Shown piece after piece: positions 46,283 to 58,566 of a stretch of DNA of 64,000 nt. Numbering within the stretch: the stretch's first letter is position 1; each line of letters opens with the position of its first letter. The notes below the pieces were generated by a model. That model did no database searches. It was given only the letters and a program-made list of their open reading frames with translations, and was not told the origin of the DNA. The translations under genes and the position numbers were made by a program. This stretch comes from Lotus japonicus (lineage: Eukaryota > Streptophyta > Magnoliopsida > Fabales > Fabaceae). The DNA lies in the NCBI RefSeq assembly GCF_012489685.1, contig NC_080044.1, forward strand, positions 54,312,964-54,376,963, read 5' to 3'.

Positions 46283-48809
46283 GGTGTTACTCCTGATTTT
46301 TTTTTCTTCCAGATTTTGGGAATGGTGTTTTATGTTTGCTAAAGAATGAGGATAATGCAATGCCAGAAACTAAATACTATTGAAGAATAAAAGAATCAAA
46401 ATTTTCTTAATGGGTCTAATCAAATTCAAATCCTCTGTTTTATGCTCTGGCTCCTAATACTAAGAACAAAGGAAGGAAATGAAACAATGAGCCAGGACAG
46501 GACTCTGTATTAAACAATATAGAACAGAAACAGAACCACCAGAATATGAGATAAGAATTCTAGTGGGGTTTAATGGAAAGTGAAGATGGGTTTGTCATGC
46601 ATTTCAAAACTGGAACAAACATATGTAAAAATGTTGGGACATGAGGAACTAAAAAGGTGAACTCTTACCCATTTTTGACCACATTAATTAATGGTTTGAT
46701 TATCAGATAACGTAGGTAGAGATTCCAAACTTTGGCTAGATTTTTGATCAGAAAGACACAACCGACAATTGTTAATTGTAGGTTATTCAGTCTATAAAGT
46801 AAAAAGAGTGAAACTTGCAAGGGAAAGCAATGCAGAGTGGTGGTGTGAGAAGAAGAGATGCTTTTCTTCTATGCTTTGTGTATATATAGAATAGAGAACT
46901 ATTAAAGGTTGATGTGAGAGAGAGAGAGAATGGAAAGAAAGGGATGGGGTGCTTTGAGCACAAGCTTCTGCACTTGCTTTTCTTGTTATCCAACCAAAAT
47001 CTGATTGTTCTTAACCTACACATTCCCAAAATTTTATATTTTCAATTTTAAATTAGTCCCAACACAAAAGACATGCATGTTTATGTGGACCTTTCTTGGG
47101 TAAATAATCTTATTGTAATTCTTTTTCTGACGACAGAGAGAAAGACAGAGAAAAGGGACTAGGGAGGGAGGGGGTAGTGGTACAATTGTATTTAGATTTT
47201 GTAATTTGTGTTGGGAAGATGCTTCATGTACTCTCCAAGAATGGTTTTGCCTCGGATGAGTCATGACTTGCTGAAAAAGAAATAAAGTGATAACTAGAAA
47301 GAAAGATCATATTAAGCAGATGTTTTAGTGCTAACAAGACTCTAGTCTAATCCATGTTTAGATATCTAAATCACATTATTCAATATTAACACAGATTAAC
47401 TTTTATTTCCACAAAAATGACAAAATCGATTCTGACCGAGTAAAATTTCTGAACATGCATCATGTAACTTTTTTGCTAACTTGCTTTGGAGAGTTTGTTA
47501 GCTCAATTCCAAAATGAAAATGATTTCTAAGTCCCGCATGACGTGACATTCAATCGACATATGTAAGTTTTAACGGTTTAAAATCGCGAGTAATGTGTAG
47601 AATTATAAAAATCACTACTAAAAACTAATTTTTTCCAATGTATTTTTTGTTAACGAAATTTTAAAATATTTTTTTTATTACATTTTGCATTTTAGTTTCT
47701 AGAAAAATATATTTCACAAATTAATTTTCCACAACTATTTTTGTGACAATGTACATTACTAAAGATTTGGATGTCGATTGAATGTTGGTTTCGCTAAAGT
47801 CGACCCCTTCCAAAACATGACTTTAGGGTTAATTATGTGACATAATACATGGTAAGTGTATTGAACAAAAGTATGAGATTGCTCGCAATGATTTGGACCA
47901 GGATTACTATGATTCATAAAAAAATGGAGGGTGTGTGTTAGGGAGATGGTGCATGTATTATTAGCTAGGGACACATTTGCAATCATCAAATGTTGATTTG
48001 GGAAAATAAGGTCGTTAGTCGTTATGTTATGCATGTAGGAGGACAGTTAAAGCATACAAGACTCATGCTGTTTTTTTATTCGACATTGAATGGGGCCCAT
48101 AGTTGAGACAACCTTGACTTGGAGTAGGTCGGTGACCACAGCTGGAGGGTTCTGTCTTGACAACAGGAAGAATGCATTGCATTCTGTTAGAATTTAGCTT
48201 TGAATTGTCAAACACGCTTCTCTTGTGCTTAGACACCAAGTAATAAGGAGATAGAGGGAAGAAAACTGAACAAGCTAAATATTTGATGAAATTGCACTTT
48301 TAATTTCTTTATCATAGTTATGTTGTATTTTTGTATCTCAATAATTTTTATTGCTTAGTTTACTATTTTCATTTTTTTAATTATAAGACAGTGTTTTTGG
48401 AGAATACCTTTAAAGTTTAAACAAAAAAATTCTTATAATTAAAATCCTCATATTTCATTTGTTATTCATGATAATTTATAATGTGAAAGTTACCCCATGA
48501 AGTAACTTCGACAGCCCCTTATTCCTCCCTTTTCTGGGTACATTGGGGTTTGAAATGGAACACAATTTCAAATTTCAACTGTGTATGGTAGTATATTCTG
48601 AATATTCTTTCTGTTTTTTTTTTTACACATCAATCCAATAAAATACATATGCATGCAGATAATATATTACCCACAATCAATTTTAATTTTAAACTTGATA
48701 ATACAAATAGCCTGCTTTAATTTTTCATAATGGCAGTGATACCGATAATCCTCCACATACTCCAGATGCTAATCGAACATGATCTCAGAGGTGATGCTGC
48801 AGTTCAATC
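46283..48809. other. Intergenic region between two minus-strand genes
   Basis: About 2.5 kb including the upstream region of the membrane-protein gene and the 3' side of the UVR-ApaG gene. No further gene or clear element seen. Confidence 0.5.
46881..46889 (-). promoter_or_regulatory. Candidate TATA box of the membrane-protein gene
   Basis: On the minus strand the sequence ctatatata is followed by a CT-rich leader (agcatctcttcttctcaca), a typical plant promoter layout. It is about 600 bp from the start codon, so a long 5' UTR or a leader intron would be needed. Confidence 0.35.
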
Positions 48810-51774
48810 TCAAATCGTATGAACTTCATCATCTCCAAGTAAAGAGAGAGAAAATGGGGCAATGACAACATTAAATGATCGTGAGCCTACACTCTCAATG
48901 TGGATCATCTCAAAGTCACCTTCCTACAATAAAAGTCTTTTAAAATCAATATTGAATCAAACAAGCAAATGCAACCAATAAATATAAATCATTGAGGGTC
49001 TTCACTACATCCAATTTTATACCAGTTTCTACTCTGGTAAAGAAACTGGGAGTGTTGATCAAATTGCTAATACTAAATGTATTAAAATCATGATAGCAAC
49101 CCATTTTGTGTTAATAGTAAATGTGTTGATCAAATTGTTAGAAATAATTTATAAAATGAATTGATTCACGATCTTCATCCATCTGTGTAGGCCTAAGAGA
49201 TAACTGAATATGACATGGTGATGCAAGCAATCACAACTCATATCAATCATATTCAACCATGTATAATATGGCCTAATTCAACTCCTATTACACAAGGAAA
49301 TTGTGAGAAAAAAGTACAAAGAAAAGGGGAGGGAACTTCCTCACCATTCTACCATTTTGTGTGCTTAATGGGCATGCTGAAGAGTATTCAAAACTAGTCC
49401 TGGGATGTATTACTGGCTGTTCACCAACAACCCCAATCCCCCTGTCACATGGAAAACAAAATACAGAAGTTATTTTAACTTGATTCACACATGTTTAAAA
49501 CAATAAGTCTCTTTCCATTAGGTAGAGTTGGTTACAGGAATCAAAGTTATTGTGGTCTGTCATTAATTAAGTGTCATGAGAAGGAAAAAGAAACACACCC
49601 AGGAAGCATAACAAAGTATAACAGTAAATAGAAGAAGAATTAACTCACCAGACATTTTCTGCTTTCCCATTGGCGTCGGTTATAATCCAATGCCTTTTAA
49701 GAAGTTGGACAGGGTGGTCTGAGTTATTGGAAATTCTTATTCTATATGCAAAGAAGTATAGTCCCTTTGAAGGCTGACTTCTACCCTCTATATATACACT
49801 TCTTACCTGAACCCTGACTCCCTGAACAAGTTGGAATTAAATGTTAAGAGCTCAGTTTTTTCTTTTTTTGGGTACAAATATATGATATATATCTTAATTG
49901 AAATAAGGATTCATAATTTGTTTATTCTCTTGAAGACTTCAAAATAAGTTGTATAAATTTCTATTACAAAACCAAATTAGGAGGCGAACAGTTTCTAACA
50001 GATAAAGAAAAGAAAATTCAAATAATTTCTGTAAGAGGGGTATTATTAAACTTAGGAGACAGTTATCTTAGACAACTAACTCTCAGTACACAGAGTCCAA
50101 TTAACTTTTCAAGAGAGACATTCAACATTTCCATTTCAAAAGACATGGTATTGAACTAATTATTTTATCAAAGCAATCAACCTTAAATAACACTGTTTAG
50201 AAATTGGAAGCCACTTTATTTGTTAATTGTATATCTCTGAAGATATCTTACATGAAGAAAGAACTACGTAGAGAGTAACATAATGTAGTGATCATACCAG
50301 TGTTGTAGCGTCACTGGAACATTTTAAAAGAGAGTGGGGGCAAATTTTCTTTAGCTCATCACGATAACTAGCTGCATCCTGAAAAAAACAAGGCAAGAAA
50401 AGGTCTCAAAATGTAAAATTTCTATGTCACAACATGGAGTCTTAGGTCATGTTTAGTCAATTTTTTATGAAAGATGTGAGGTGTACTGATCTGATAGAAG
50501 GTAAAAGAAAAAGAAAACAATACCAAGAAATGTGGAGTTCTAAAAGACTAGCCATGTGCTTATTACAACATCTATGGTTGAGTTGAAACTTGAAAGAAAC
50601 AATGTTAATTGAATTTTCAAACATTGAGTCACCGAGACACATGCATAGTCCCAAATATTTTGAAAGCAGTGTAAATCTTGTCTTCTGTCTTGACCAACTC
50701 ATCAATAACAATAATTAAGACAAATCAAATAGTACTATCAAGCAACGTGGTGCTACTGTCATCTAGAATACTAATATGCAGGAACAGTTGATTGGCATTA
50801 ATAAAACAAGAAATCTTGATTAATGTACTCTTCAACACACACCTTTTCATGAGAGCAACATAAGAACTACAATGTCTTATGAGGGAAAAGCTCCAAGAAA
50901 ATTATTTTTTTGTTAAAAAAATTAGGCGGGTTCGTCTCAGTTCCCCACTACGAGTCAGAGCATGCCTCTGGAACAACCATAGGTCGCTTACAAAATATTT
51001 ACATCAGCAGTGAGAATCGAACACACAACCTTCTGAAGGGAGGTGGTTCATCATGTTTAGTTAAAAACATGAGTTAACATATGTTAGTGAAGCTATGTTA
51101 GAAATCATGGAGTAGTTGGGATAACTAACTACCAACTTTTTAGTATTTTCCTACTATTTAAATGTGACACAACAAAATTTAAAGGTTTTAAGCATTAAAC
51201 TAAGAAAATATAAAAAATATAATCAGAAGAAAAAAAAACACCTGGAACCTCTCATCAGCAATTGCTTCCTTGAGCAATCTCTTGAGACGCAAAACAGGCT
51301 CCTCATCTTCAAACGACTTCAGAGAATCTCGAATTCTAGCTGCTTCCTTGTAATCCTACACAACAATAGCGATTAAAGAAAAACAATAATCAATTTTGTG
51401 TTCGTATACTCAATTGTAAACGAAATTTTATCCGATTGGAAATTCTACGGGAGAAGAAACGAAAAGCAGTTAACTAACTTGGAGAGCTAAGGGGGTGAAG
51501 GACCGAGGTTAAAACCCGGGCGAATGAACTAATTTACTAGCAATTAACAACTAACATTAGCCGATAAAAAAAACTAACTAACCTCAGATTTGGCAGCAAC
51601 TTCCATTTGCTGCTTGAGAAGAGCATAGGTTTGGGTCCGGGAGAGAAAGGAGCTTCGAGTGTCTCCCTCTGTGGCACAAGCCACGATGACATTACTTCTC
51701 CTCTTCACGCTCACATCAGAACTAAGCAACCGCAAATTGACCAGACTACGCATACTTAACGATGGCGAATGCAT
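48810..51774 (-). CDS. UVR-motif and ApaG-domain protein, probably plastid (256 aa, 6 exons)
   Basis: Exons 51583-51774, 51242-51355, 50298-50378, 49649-49821, 49345-49441 and 48810-48923 join in frame (771 nt). The first ATG in frame (51774) is used; the longer frame begins with TTG. Residues 1-35 are basic and Ser-rich, like a transit peptide. A UVR-type motif (LLKQQMEVAAKSEDYKEAAR, IRDSLK) spans about 51-78, and a second related helix pair (LKRLLKEAIADERFQDAASY) follows. From about residue 130 the ApaG fold is clear: VQVRSVYI, QPSKGLYFFAYRIRISN, VQLLKRHWIITDANG, WGIGVVGEQPVIHP, FEYSSACPL and GRMEGDF. Known: ApaG folds occur in F-box protein FBX3 and POLDIP2, while UVR motifs mediate protein contacts, for example in Clp adaptors. 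Role here is unknown; an adaptor function is inferred. Confidence 0.85.
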
Positions 51775-52268
51775 TTTTGTTCTGATGATTTGGAGATTTT
51801 CTTCTTCCAATTTGTTGAATTTTGCAAGAAATGAATCTTATCCCATCGTGATCAGAATCGGAAATACAGGTAGCGAAGTTTGAGGACTGCAATGCACGGC
51901 GGGTCTGAGTACTGAAACAGTTGTTTAGTGGCTAAGTTAGTTTATTGTTATAGTATAAACAAAATTTCTCATGTCTGTACCCTATCCGATGTTTTGCTGT
52001 ATATGGACAACAAATCATACACGTGTTGCATGTTTGATATCAGTTTCAAAAGTGTTGGGTGCCGACAAGTTCAACACTCCAATAAGGAAACACTATCGTG
52101 ATCATTGATTGTTTGACATTCTATTTAACAATAAAGATTAGCTTGACATATATTTTACATAATTATGAACCACAAATGATATTTTCTAAATCGAAAGATA
52201 AACTTGACAACTTTCAGCATTTTTAAACACCAATTTCATCATTTTTTTTTTTGTAGTTGATGGGTTTA
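51775..52268. other. Upstream region of the UVR-ApaG gene
   Basis: About 0.5 kb including the 5' UTR and promoter. Nothing further recognised. Confidence 0.4.
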
Positions 52269-52784
52269 AGGGTATGTTTGGTTGGGGGAAAAGTGAGAGA
52301 AAAGAAGAGCAAAGAAAAAGAATAGAAAAGAGTAAGAAAATGATATGATTTTTAAATTGTTTGGAATGAGATGAAGTAAAATGAAAAATAGAAGAAAAGA
52401 AAATAGTATATTTATGAAATGACATTAATAACTTTATGTAGAAATGAAATGTAATAATTCATTTTTCATAAAAAGTTATAACTTAAAAACAGAAATAAAC
52501 TTTATCCATAATTATTAATAACACATTTTTTTGTATTTGTTTTTATTATTTTTATTATTATTATGAAATATAGATTGATAGGTCAATTTAGTCAAATCAA
52601 GTAAAACACGCACACTCCTCCATTTCTCTTCATAAAGGAAGGATAAAATTGATGTGGGCCCATGAATATTCTTCTATCTCACCTATTTTCTCTCCTAAAC
52701 CAAAGAAGAGAAAACTCATTGGAAATGTATTTTCTCTTTTAAGGTTTATTTGCTTCCTATTTTCACTTCTTCCAAACACACCCT
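52269..52784. mobile_element. hAT-type MITE with GTTTGG termini
   Basis: Ends agggtatgtttgg and ccaaacacaccct are inverted copies enclosing about 515 bp of AT-rich non-coding sequence with matching 'agagaaaag' and 'cttttctct'-type arms. Its right terminus overlaps the target site of the next element. Confidence 0.65.
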
Positions 52785-52788
52785 AAAT

Positions 52789-53527
52789 TAGGGGTGTATA
52801 TGGGCCGGGTAGATCCAATGAACCCGCCCGATCCAACTCAATTCAATGACAAAAATGCGGGTTGGATTGGGCAAACGGGTCAATCAGGCGGATTTTATTA
52901 CAATCCAATCAACTTCGGATCGGGTATCGGATTTAATAACAATCCACCCAATCCAACCCGAAATCCAAACCTACAATAATAATATATATTATTTAATATA
53001 TATTTTTAATACTTTTACCTAACATACATGTAAATTATAAAACCCTTATTTTATTTCACAGTTTCACTTTTCACATTCTTCACTTTTTGTTTCAATTTTA
53101 TTTGGCATGTCGGAGAAATGAGACATTTAAATTTCAAGTGTCATATCATTGTCGTATTGATTAACTTGATTCCATTGCCGCAGTTGTTTTTCATGGTATT
53201 TGGCTCTGTGTCCTTTATGTAATACTATTTCATGCTATTTAGTACAATATTTTGTGTCTTTTTTATTCTATTTGGTACAATAACGTATTTACCAAAAAAA
53301 TTAATTTTTTTTTAAAGCTTTGATATTTTTTTCAATATTCCAGATTTATTGTTATATTAATATAGGGATCCAATCAACCCATCCGAACCAACCCGAAGAT
53401 CGTCGGATTGGGTTGGTTCGGGTTCGAATGTGAAAACTCACAAAATCCAACCCAACCCAAACAATTTTGATTGGTTCGGATTCTGATTAGCCTATAAATT
53501 CATCCAACCCAACCCATGTGCACCCCT
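52789..53527. mobile_element. TIR element with 9-bp target duplication, inserted at the end of the preceding MITE
   Basis: Ends aggggtgtatatggg and cccatgtgcacccct pair, with further inner repeats of caacccaacccgaa and ggttggttcgggtt. The 9-mer accctaaat flanks both sides (52780-52788 and 53528-53536), suggesting Mutator-like insertion. No coding sequence. Confidence 0.7.
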
Positions 53528-53807
53528 ACCCTAAATGCAACAAGAGTTGTTCATAAGTTACTTGAGTGACTTCAACTTGCATTGTATTTGTTTGTTGTCA
53601 ATATGCAAGGAAGGAAGTTGGTAGACATGAAAATAAATGGAAAAATGGAACCTTGAGTTGTTTGGGAGGGCATGAAAATAGAGGGAAGGAAAATGGATGT
53701 GAACAGTTTTGTGTCAGTTTTCTGTCCAATGCTGACATGAAAATTTGCTTGAGATGCGAATTGTAATTAAAATCCCACTATGACCTTGTTATTTTACGAG
53801 AAAAACA

Positions 53808-54127
53808 CTCCCTACGTTCTATAAAGATTGTTGTTTAAGGTTGTAGCACGAAGATTAAGATAACAATTATTGATAGTATAATGTTCTATAATACCCTTAT
53901 TTAATTTTACTAGTACTATGTGCAACAATTAAATTTATTTGGATAGAGAACAATAGTTAATAGAGAAGAGTTGTAGTTTGTTGATATGAGATATAATAAG
54001 TGAGAAAATTTATTAAATGAGGGTATAGGTGGAAAAATATAGTAAAAAATGCATTGACTTTCTAAAACAACAAACATTTTAGAATATTGAAATAAGATCC
54101 AAAACAACAATCTTTCTGGACGGGGAG
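53808..54127. mobile_element. Stowaway-like MITE
   Basis: Ends ctccctacgttctataaaga and tctttctggacggggag pair with inner 'ttgttgttt' and 'aaacaacaa'. About 320 bp, non-coding. A TA border is seen at the right side only. Confidence 0.6.
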
Positions 54128-54425
54128 TAATAAATTGCTTATGAAAAAAACTTAATAATAAATGTTAAAAGATAAAGTGTATATTACATTATTAATTTTT
54201 TAATTATTCTAGTTATGATTTGTGTATCAACATTTTAAAATTATGATTATAATAATTTAAAATAATATAAATGAGATATGAATAATTTGTTGACCTCAAA
54301 ACAGAACAATTTGTAATGTAGAAGGACAAAATAATAATTTTCTATCACACTCATTTTCAATACTCTCAATTTTCTTTCCTTTCTTTTTTTTTTCCCTCAA
54401 TCCAAGCACCTTGAAAACTCCCTTA

Positions 54426-56745
54426 TTACGTTTGGATGGGGGGTTGTAAAACTTTAAGGGATTTTAAATGCTAGGGAATTCAATTGATTCAATTAAATTC
54501 CCTTAGGTTGTGTTTGGATGAGGGATTGTAGAAATTCAAGGGATTTTAAATGCTAGGGAATTCAAATGATTCAATTGAATTCCCTTGAATTTCAAATTTT
54601 ATTGTTTGGATAAAATGTTGAAATTCGCTCAATTGTAAAATTCTTTGTTTGGGTAATATATATGAATTTCCTTCATTTAATTGTTTTTATCTTAATATAA
54701 TCGGCCGAAAACCCTAAAAATCACCCCGACTCTCAAAAATAGACCGAAACCTTAAAAGTGGACATAAAATCCTAAAAAGTGGCTGAAAAACCGAAAGTCG
54801 GCCGAAAACCCAAAAATCAGCCGAAAAACTAAAAATCAGTCGAAAACCCTAAAAATCGGCCTGACTCTCAATAATCAGCCGAAAACTCAAAAGTCGACAC
54901 AAAACCCTAAAAAGTGGCCCAAAACCCTAAAACGACAAGAAATCCCTAAAAATAGGCCGAAAACGTGAAAGTCGACTCAAAAATCGGCCCATAACCCTAA
55001 AAATCGACCTGACTCTCAAATATCGGTCGAAAACTCAAAAGCCGTCTGAAAACCCTAAAAATCGGCCTGACTCGAAAAAATCGGCCGAAAACTCAAAAGT
55101 CGGCACAAAACCCTAAAAATCGCACCGACCCTAAAAAATTGACAGAAAACCCAAAATCGGCCCATAATCCTAAAAATTGGCCGAAAACGTGAAATTCGGC
55201 CCGAAACTCAAAAATCCCCAAAACCCAAAAATCGGCTGGAAACTCAAAAATCGGCCGAAAACCCTAAAAATTGCCCGACTCTAAAAAATCGTCAGAAAAC
55301 TCAAAAGTCTGCAAAAAACCCTAAAAATCAGCCCGACACTCAAAAATTGACCGAAAAACCTAAAACCCGACCTTTCGGGTTTTCGGCCGATTTTTAGGGT
55401 TTTGTGCCGAATTTCGAGTTTTCGGCCGATTTTTGAGAATCGAGCCCATTTTTAGGGTTTTGGGCCAACTTTCAGGTTTTCGGCCGATATTTAGGGTTTT
55501 GTTCCGATTTTTGAGTTTTCGACCGATTTTTAGGGTTTTGAGCCGATTTTTGAGTTTTCGACCGATTTTAGGTTTTTGGGTTGATTTTTGAGTTTCGGCC
55601 AAACTTTCACATTTTCGGCCGATTCTTAGGGTTATCGGCCAATTTTTAGGGTTATGGGCCGATTTTGGGTTTTCGGTCAATTTTTGTGTGTCAGGCCGAT
55701 TTTTAGGGTTTTGTGCTGATTTTTGAGTTTTTTGCTGATTTTTAGGGTTTTGGGCCGATTTTAGAGTTTTCGGCCGAATTTTGAGTTTTCGGCCGAGTTT
55801 AGGGTTTTGGGTCGATTTTTGAGTTTCATGCCGACTTTCACGTTTTCGGCCGATTCTTAGGGTTATCGGCAAATTTTTAGGGTTTTGTGCTGACTTTCGA
55901 GTTTTCAGCCGATTTTTGAGAGTCGGATCGATTTTTAGGGTTTTGGACCATCTTTCTGTTTTCGGCCGATTTTTGAGTGTCGGGCCAATTTTTAGGGATT
56001 TGGGCCGATTTTTGAGTTTTTGGTTGACTTTCGAGTTTATGGCCGATTTTAGGATTTTTAGCCGAGATTAATTTTTTTTACTGAATTTAGATAGGGTTAA
56101 AGGAGAGATGAAGAATTTGAAATTCCTCATATTTTGAGGTGATTTCAATTACCCTAAATCCTATTGAGTAAAATACCTCATTTAATTACTAGTAATTTGA
56201 GAATTCTCCACATTAGATATCCAAACAAGGTATTTTAATTGAAGGGATTTGAAATACCCTCTAAAATTACATTCCCCTCAAATATTCCCCCATCCAAACA
56301 CAACCTTAATTTTCAAATTCCATTGTTTGGATAATGTGAGGAAAATTTCCTCAATTGTAAAACTCTTTGTTTGGGTAATACAATGGAATTCCTTCATTTA
56401 ATTTTTTATCTTAATATAATAATGATAATTTTTTAATCTCAATTAATATTATTTGAATAATTGACCCTAAATCATACATGAACCCTAAAATTGACCTTAA
56501 ATTAGACATGAACCCTAAAATCGGTCGAAAAACCTAAAATCGACCCTAAACCTGACTTGAACACTAAAGTAAGCCGAAAAAAAACCTAAAATCAACCGTA
56601 AACCCAGAAAACGGCTGAAAACCCTAAAATCGACCTTAAACCTGACCTGAACCCTAATATCGGCAGAAGAACTTAAAATTGGTCCTAAACCCTAAAATAG
56701 GCAAAATCCCTAAAATCGACCATAAATCTGACCTGAACACTAAAG
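54426..56745. mobile_element. Outer related copy split by the foldback element
   Basis: Sequence left of the foldback element (acgtttggatggggg... to aaattccctta) and right of it (aattttcaaattcc onward) reads as one interrupted copy of the same family: joined, it parallels the inner element's own left part (aattcccttgaatttcaaat). The right portion also carries accctaaaatcgacc units to about 56745. The far right terminus was not recognised, so the end coordinate is approximate. Confidence 0.5.
54506..56305. mobile_element. Foldback PIF/Harbinger-like element built on an inverted minisatellite
   Basis: Ends ggttgtgtttggatg and catccaaacacaacc with the target duplication TTA on both sides (54503-54505, 56306-56308) fit PIF/Harbinger MITEs. 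Inside, about 54710-56070 is made of short degenerate units: the left half repeats words such as aaaaccctaaaaatcggccg, and the right half repeats the complement (cggccgatttttagggtttt). The two halves therefore form a very large imperfect hairpin. Long frames here (for example 170 aa on the minus strand) arise from the repeat. Confidence 0.8.
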
Positions 56746-56960
56746 TGTTGTTTCCCTCAATAGTTGTTTCCAAGGAAGATTGCTCTTCGGTCCCACTGTC
56801 AAGGATGATCGTTTTCTCTTCATTCGAGAAATCGATGTCCTCCACGCGTCCATAATACATTGTACATCAACAAGCTCGAGCACAGAACTCCACGCCAGGA
56901 GACAGTCGCCAGAGACTCGCTTGGACCACTTAAAACTCCACAAGTCTCCTTAGGGTATGA
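56746..56960 (-). other. Non-repetitive coding-like patch
   Basis: About 200 bp of balanced composition inside the transposon stack, with minus-strand frames such as MYYGRVEDIDFSNEEKTI and an overlapping frame. No domain recognised. It could be a captured exon or chance. Confidence 0.25.
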
Positions 56961-57232
56961 AAAACCCTAGCAGAGCAATAGGGAGACGAATCACCACTAT
57001 AAATATTATGGACTTTGGTAGTTTATATCAGTGAAAATAACTTCCAAACTTAGACCGTAAAAAATTATATGCCTTAAATTTGAAAATGAATAAAAATAAA
57101 TTATCAATTCATCTAAATTAAATTCAAATTATTGGAATCATTCATAAATTATCAAACCTTAAGCACTTGCTACTTTTTATGCTTTATGGCAGTTATAACT
57201 GCCAACAAATATTTTTGTGGCAGTCATATTTA

Positions 57233-58351
57233 AGTTATGTTTGGCACGCCTAACTAATAAGCTAGCTGAAAGCTGAAAAGCTACGTAATTAGAACAAAAG
57301 TATTTGGTAAAATTAGTTATTGAACAAGATGAAATTGTAAAATGACATACATACTTATATAATTCTTTTTATATTTAACATTATTTTATTTTCGCATTAA
57401 CACCTATATGATATTAATATTAAAATTATTATAACTTTAAATATTTTAATTTCACTCAAGTCATTTATCATCCTAAAAAGATATCAATAACTTTCTATAT
57501 TTTATTAAATTAAATAGAATAAAATAAATAATTTGTAATTTGTAATATAAAGTTTTTTTTTATTTCAAAGTAGTAATAAAAAAATATCATCTTATTGCAT
57601 TCCATAATAAAACAGCAATGTGTTATTCTAAATTAATAAGTAAATAGGTTTAGTGAAAAATATACAAGGCTAAAGGTGGAATTTTATTAAAATAATAAGG
57701 ATAAAAATGAGAATATATTTAATAAGTTATAGGCTATGTTTGACATGTCATTTCAGCTAGTGTATAGCTTATTTGACTAGCTTAAAACTTATTTGATGAC
57801 TAGCTTAAAAGCCCTTTAAAAGTGTTTGGTAAATGAGCTTATTCCAGTAGCTTAAAGCTTTAAGCTATAAGCTCCACACCCTTATATGTTTTATTATATT
57901 TAATTTAATAAAAATATAGAAAATTAAATAAGTAAAAATTAATATTATATTTTTAGGATGATAAAAAACTTGAGTGAAATTAAAGTATTTAAAGTTATAA
58001 TAATTTAAATATTAATATCATATAAGTATTAATGTGAAAATAAAGTAATGTTCAATATAAAAAGAATTATACAAGTATGTCATTTTATGTCATTTTACAG
58101 TTTCAGTTTGTTCAACAGTTAGTTTTACCAAACACTTTAGTTTCAATCGCGTAGCTTTTCAGCTCTCAGCTAGCTTATCAGCTAGGCGTGCCAAACATAG
58201 CCATAAGCTACATAGCTTATAGCTTAAAGCTTTAGCTACTGAAATAAGCTTCTTCACCAAACACTTTTAAAGAACTTTTAAGCTAGTCAAATAAGTTTTA
58301 AGCTAGTCAAATAAGCTTTAAACTAGTTGAAATGTCATGTCAAACATAACC
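57233..58351. mobile_element. Harbinger-like MITE (outer copy, split)
   Basis: Left end agttatgtttggcacgcc and right end tcatgtcaaacataacc, with TTA at both borders (57230-57232, 58352-58354). It is split by an opposite-orientation copy of the same family at 57732-58202. Confidence 0.7.
57732..58202. mobile_element. Harbinger-like MITE (inner copy, opposite orientation)
   Basis: Ends ggctatgtttgacatg and cgtgccaaacatagcc, flanked by the 3-bp repeat ata (57729-57731, 58203-58205). It is the reverse complement of the outer copy, so its right arm pairs with 57233-57520 and its left arm with 58203-58351. Confidence 0.75.
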
Positions 58352-58416
58352 TTAGGTAGTGATAGTTAATTAGTTGAATGTGTATTAATACTGTCTTTAA
58401 TATATTTATCGACATA

Positions 58417-58564
58417 CACCCTCCGGTCACATAAATAAGCAAAAAAGATATTTTAGGTACATTCATTTAATGAATGTATCTAGTTATTAATAATGACTAG
58501 ATACATTCATTAAATGAATGAACCTAAAATATTTTTTTTTGTTTATATATGTGACCGGATGGTG
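58417..58564. mobile_element. 148-bp Stowaway MITE, near-perfect hairpin
   Basis: Ends caccctccggtcacata and tatgtgaccggatggtg with TA on both sides (58415-58416, 58565-58566). The arms pair almost to the centre (attcatttaatgaatgtatc and its complement). Confidence 0.9.
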
Positions 58565-58566
58565 TA

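Noticed and set aside
55360..55872. 170-codon minus frame with KPRKNRPKT-like repeats
   Set aside because: Translation of the foldback minisatellite, not a gene.
54700..56100. Interstitial telomere array
   Set aside because: The aaaccct word occurs, but units are longer (about 20-33 bp), carry a cggccg core and are not tandem TTTAGGG heptamers.
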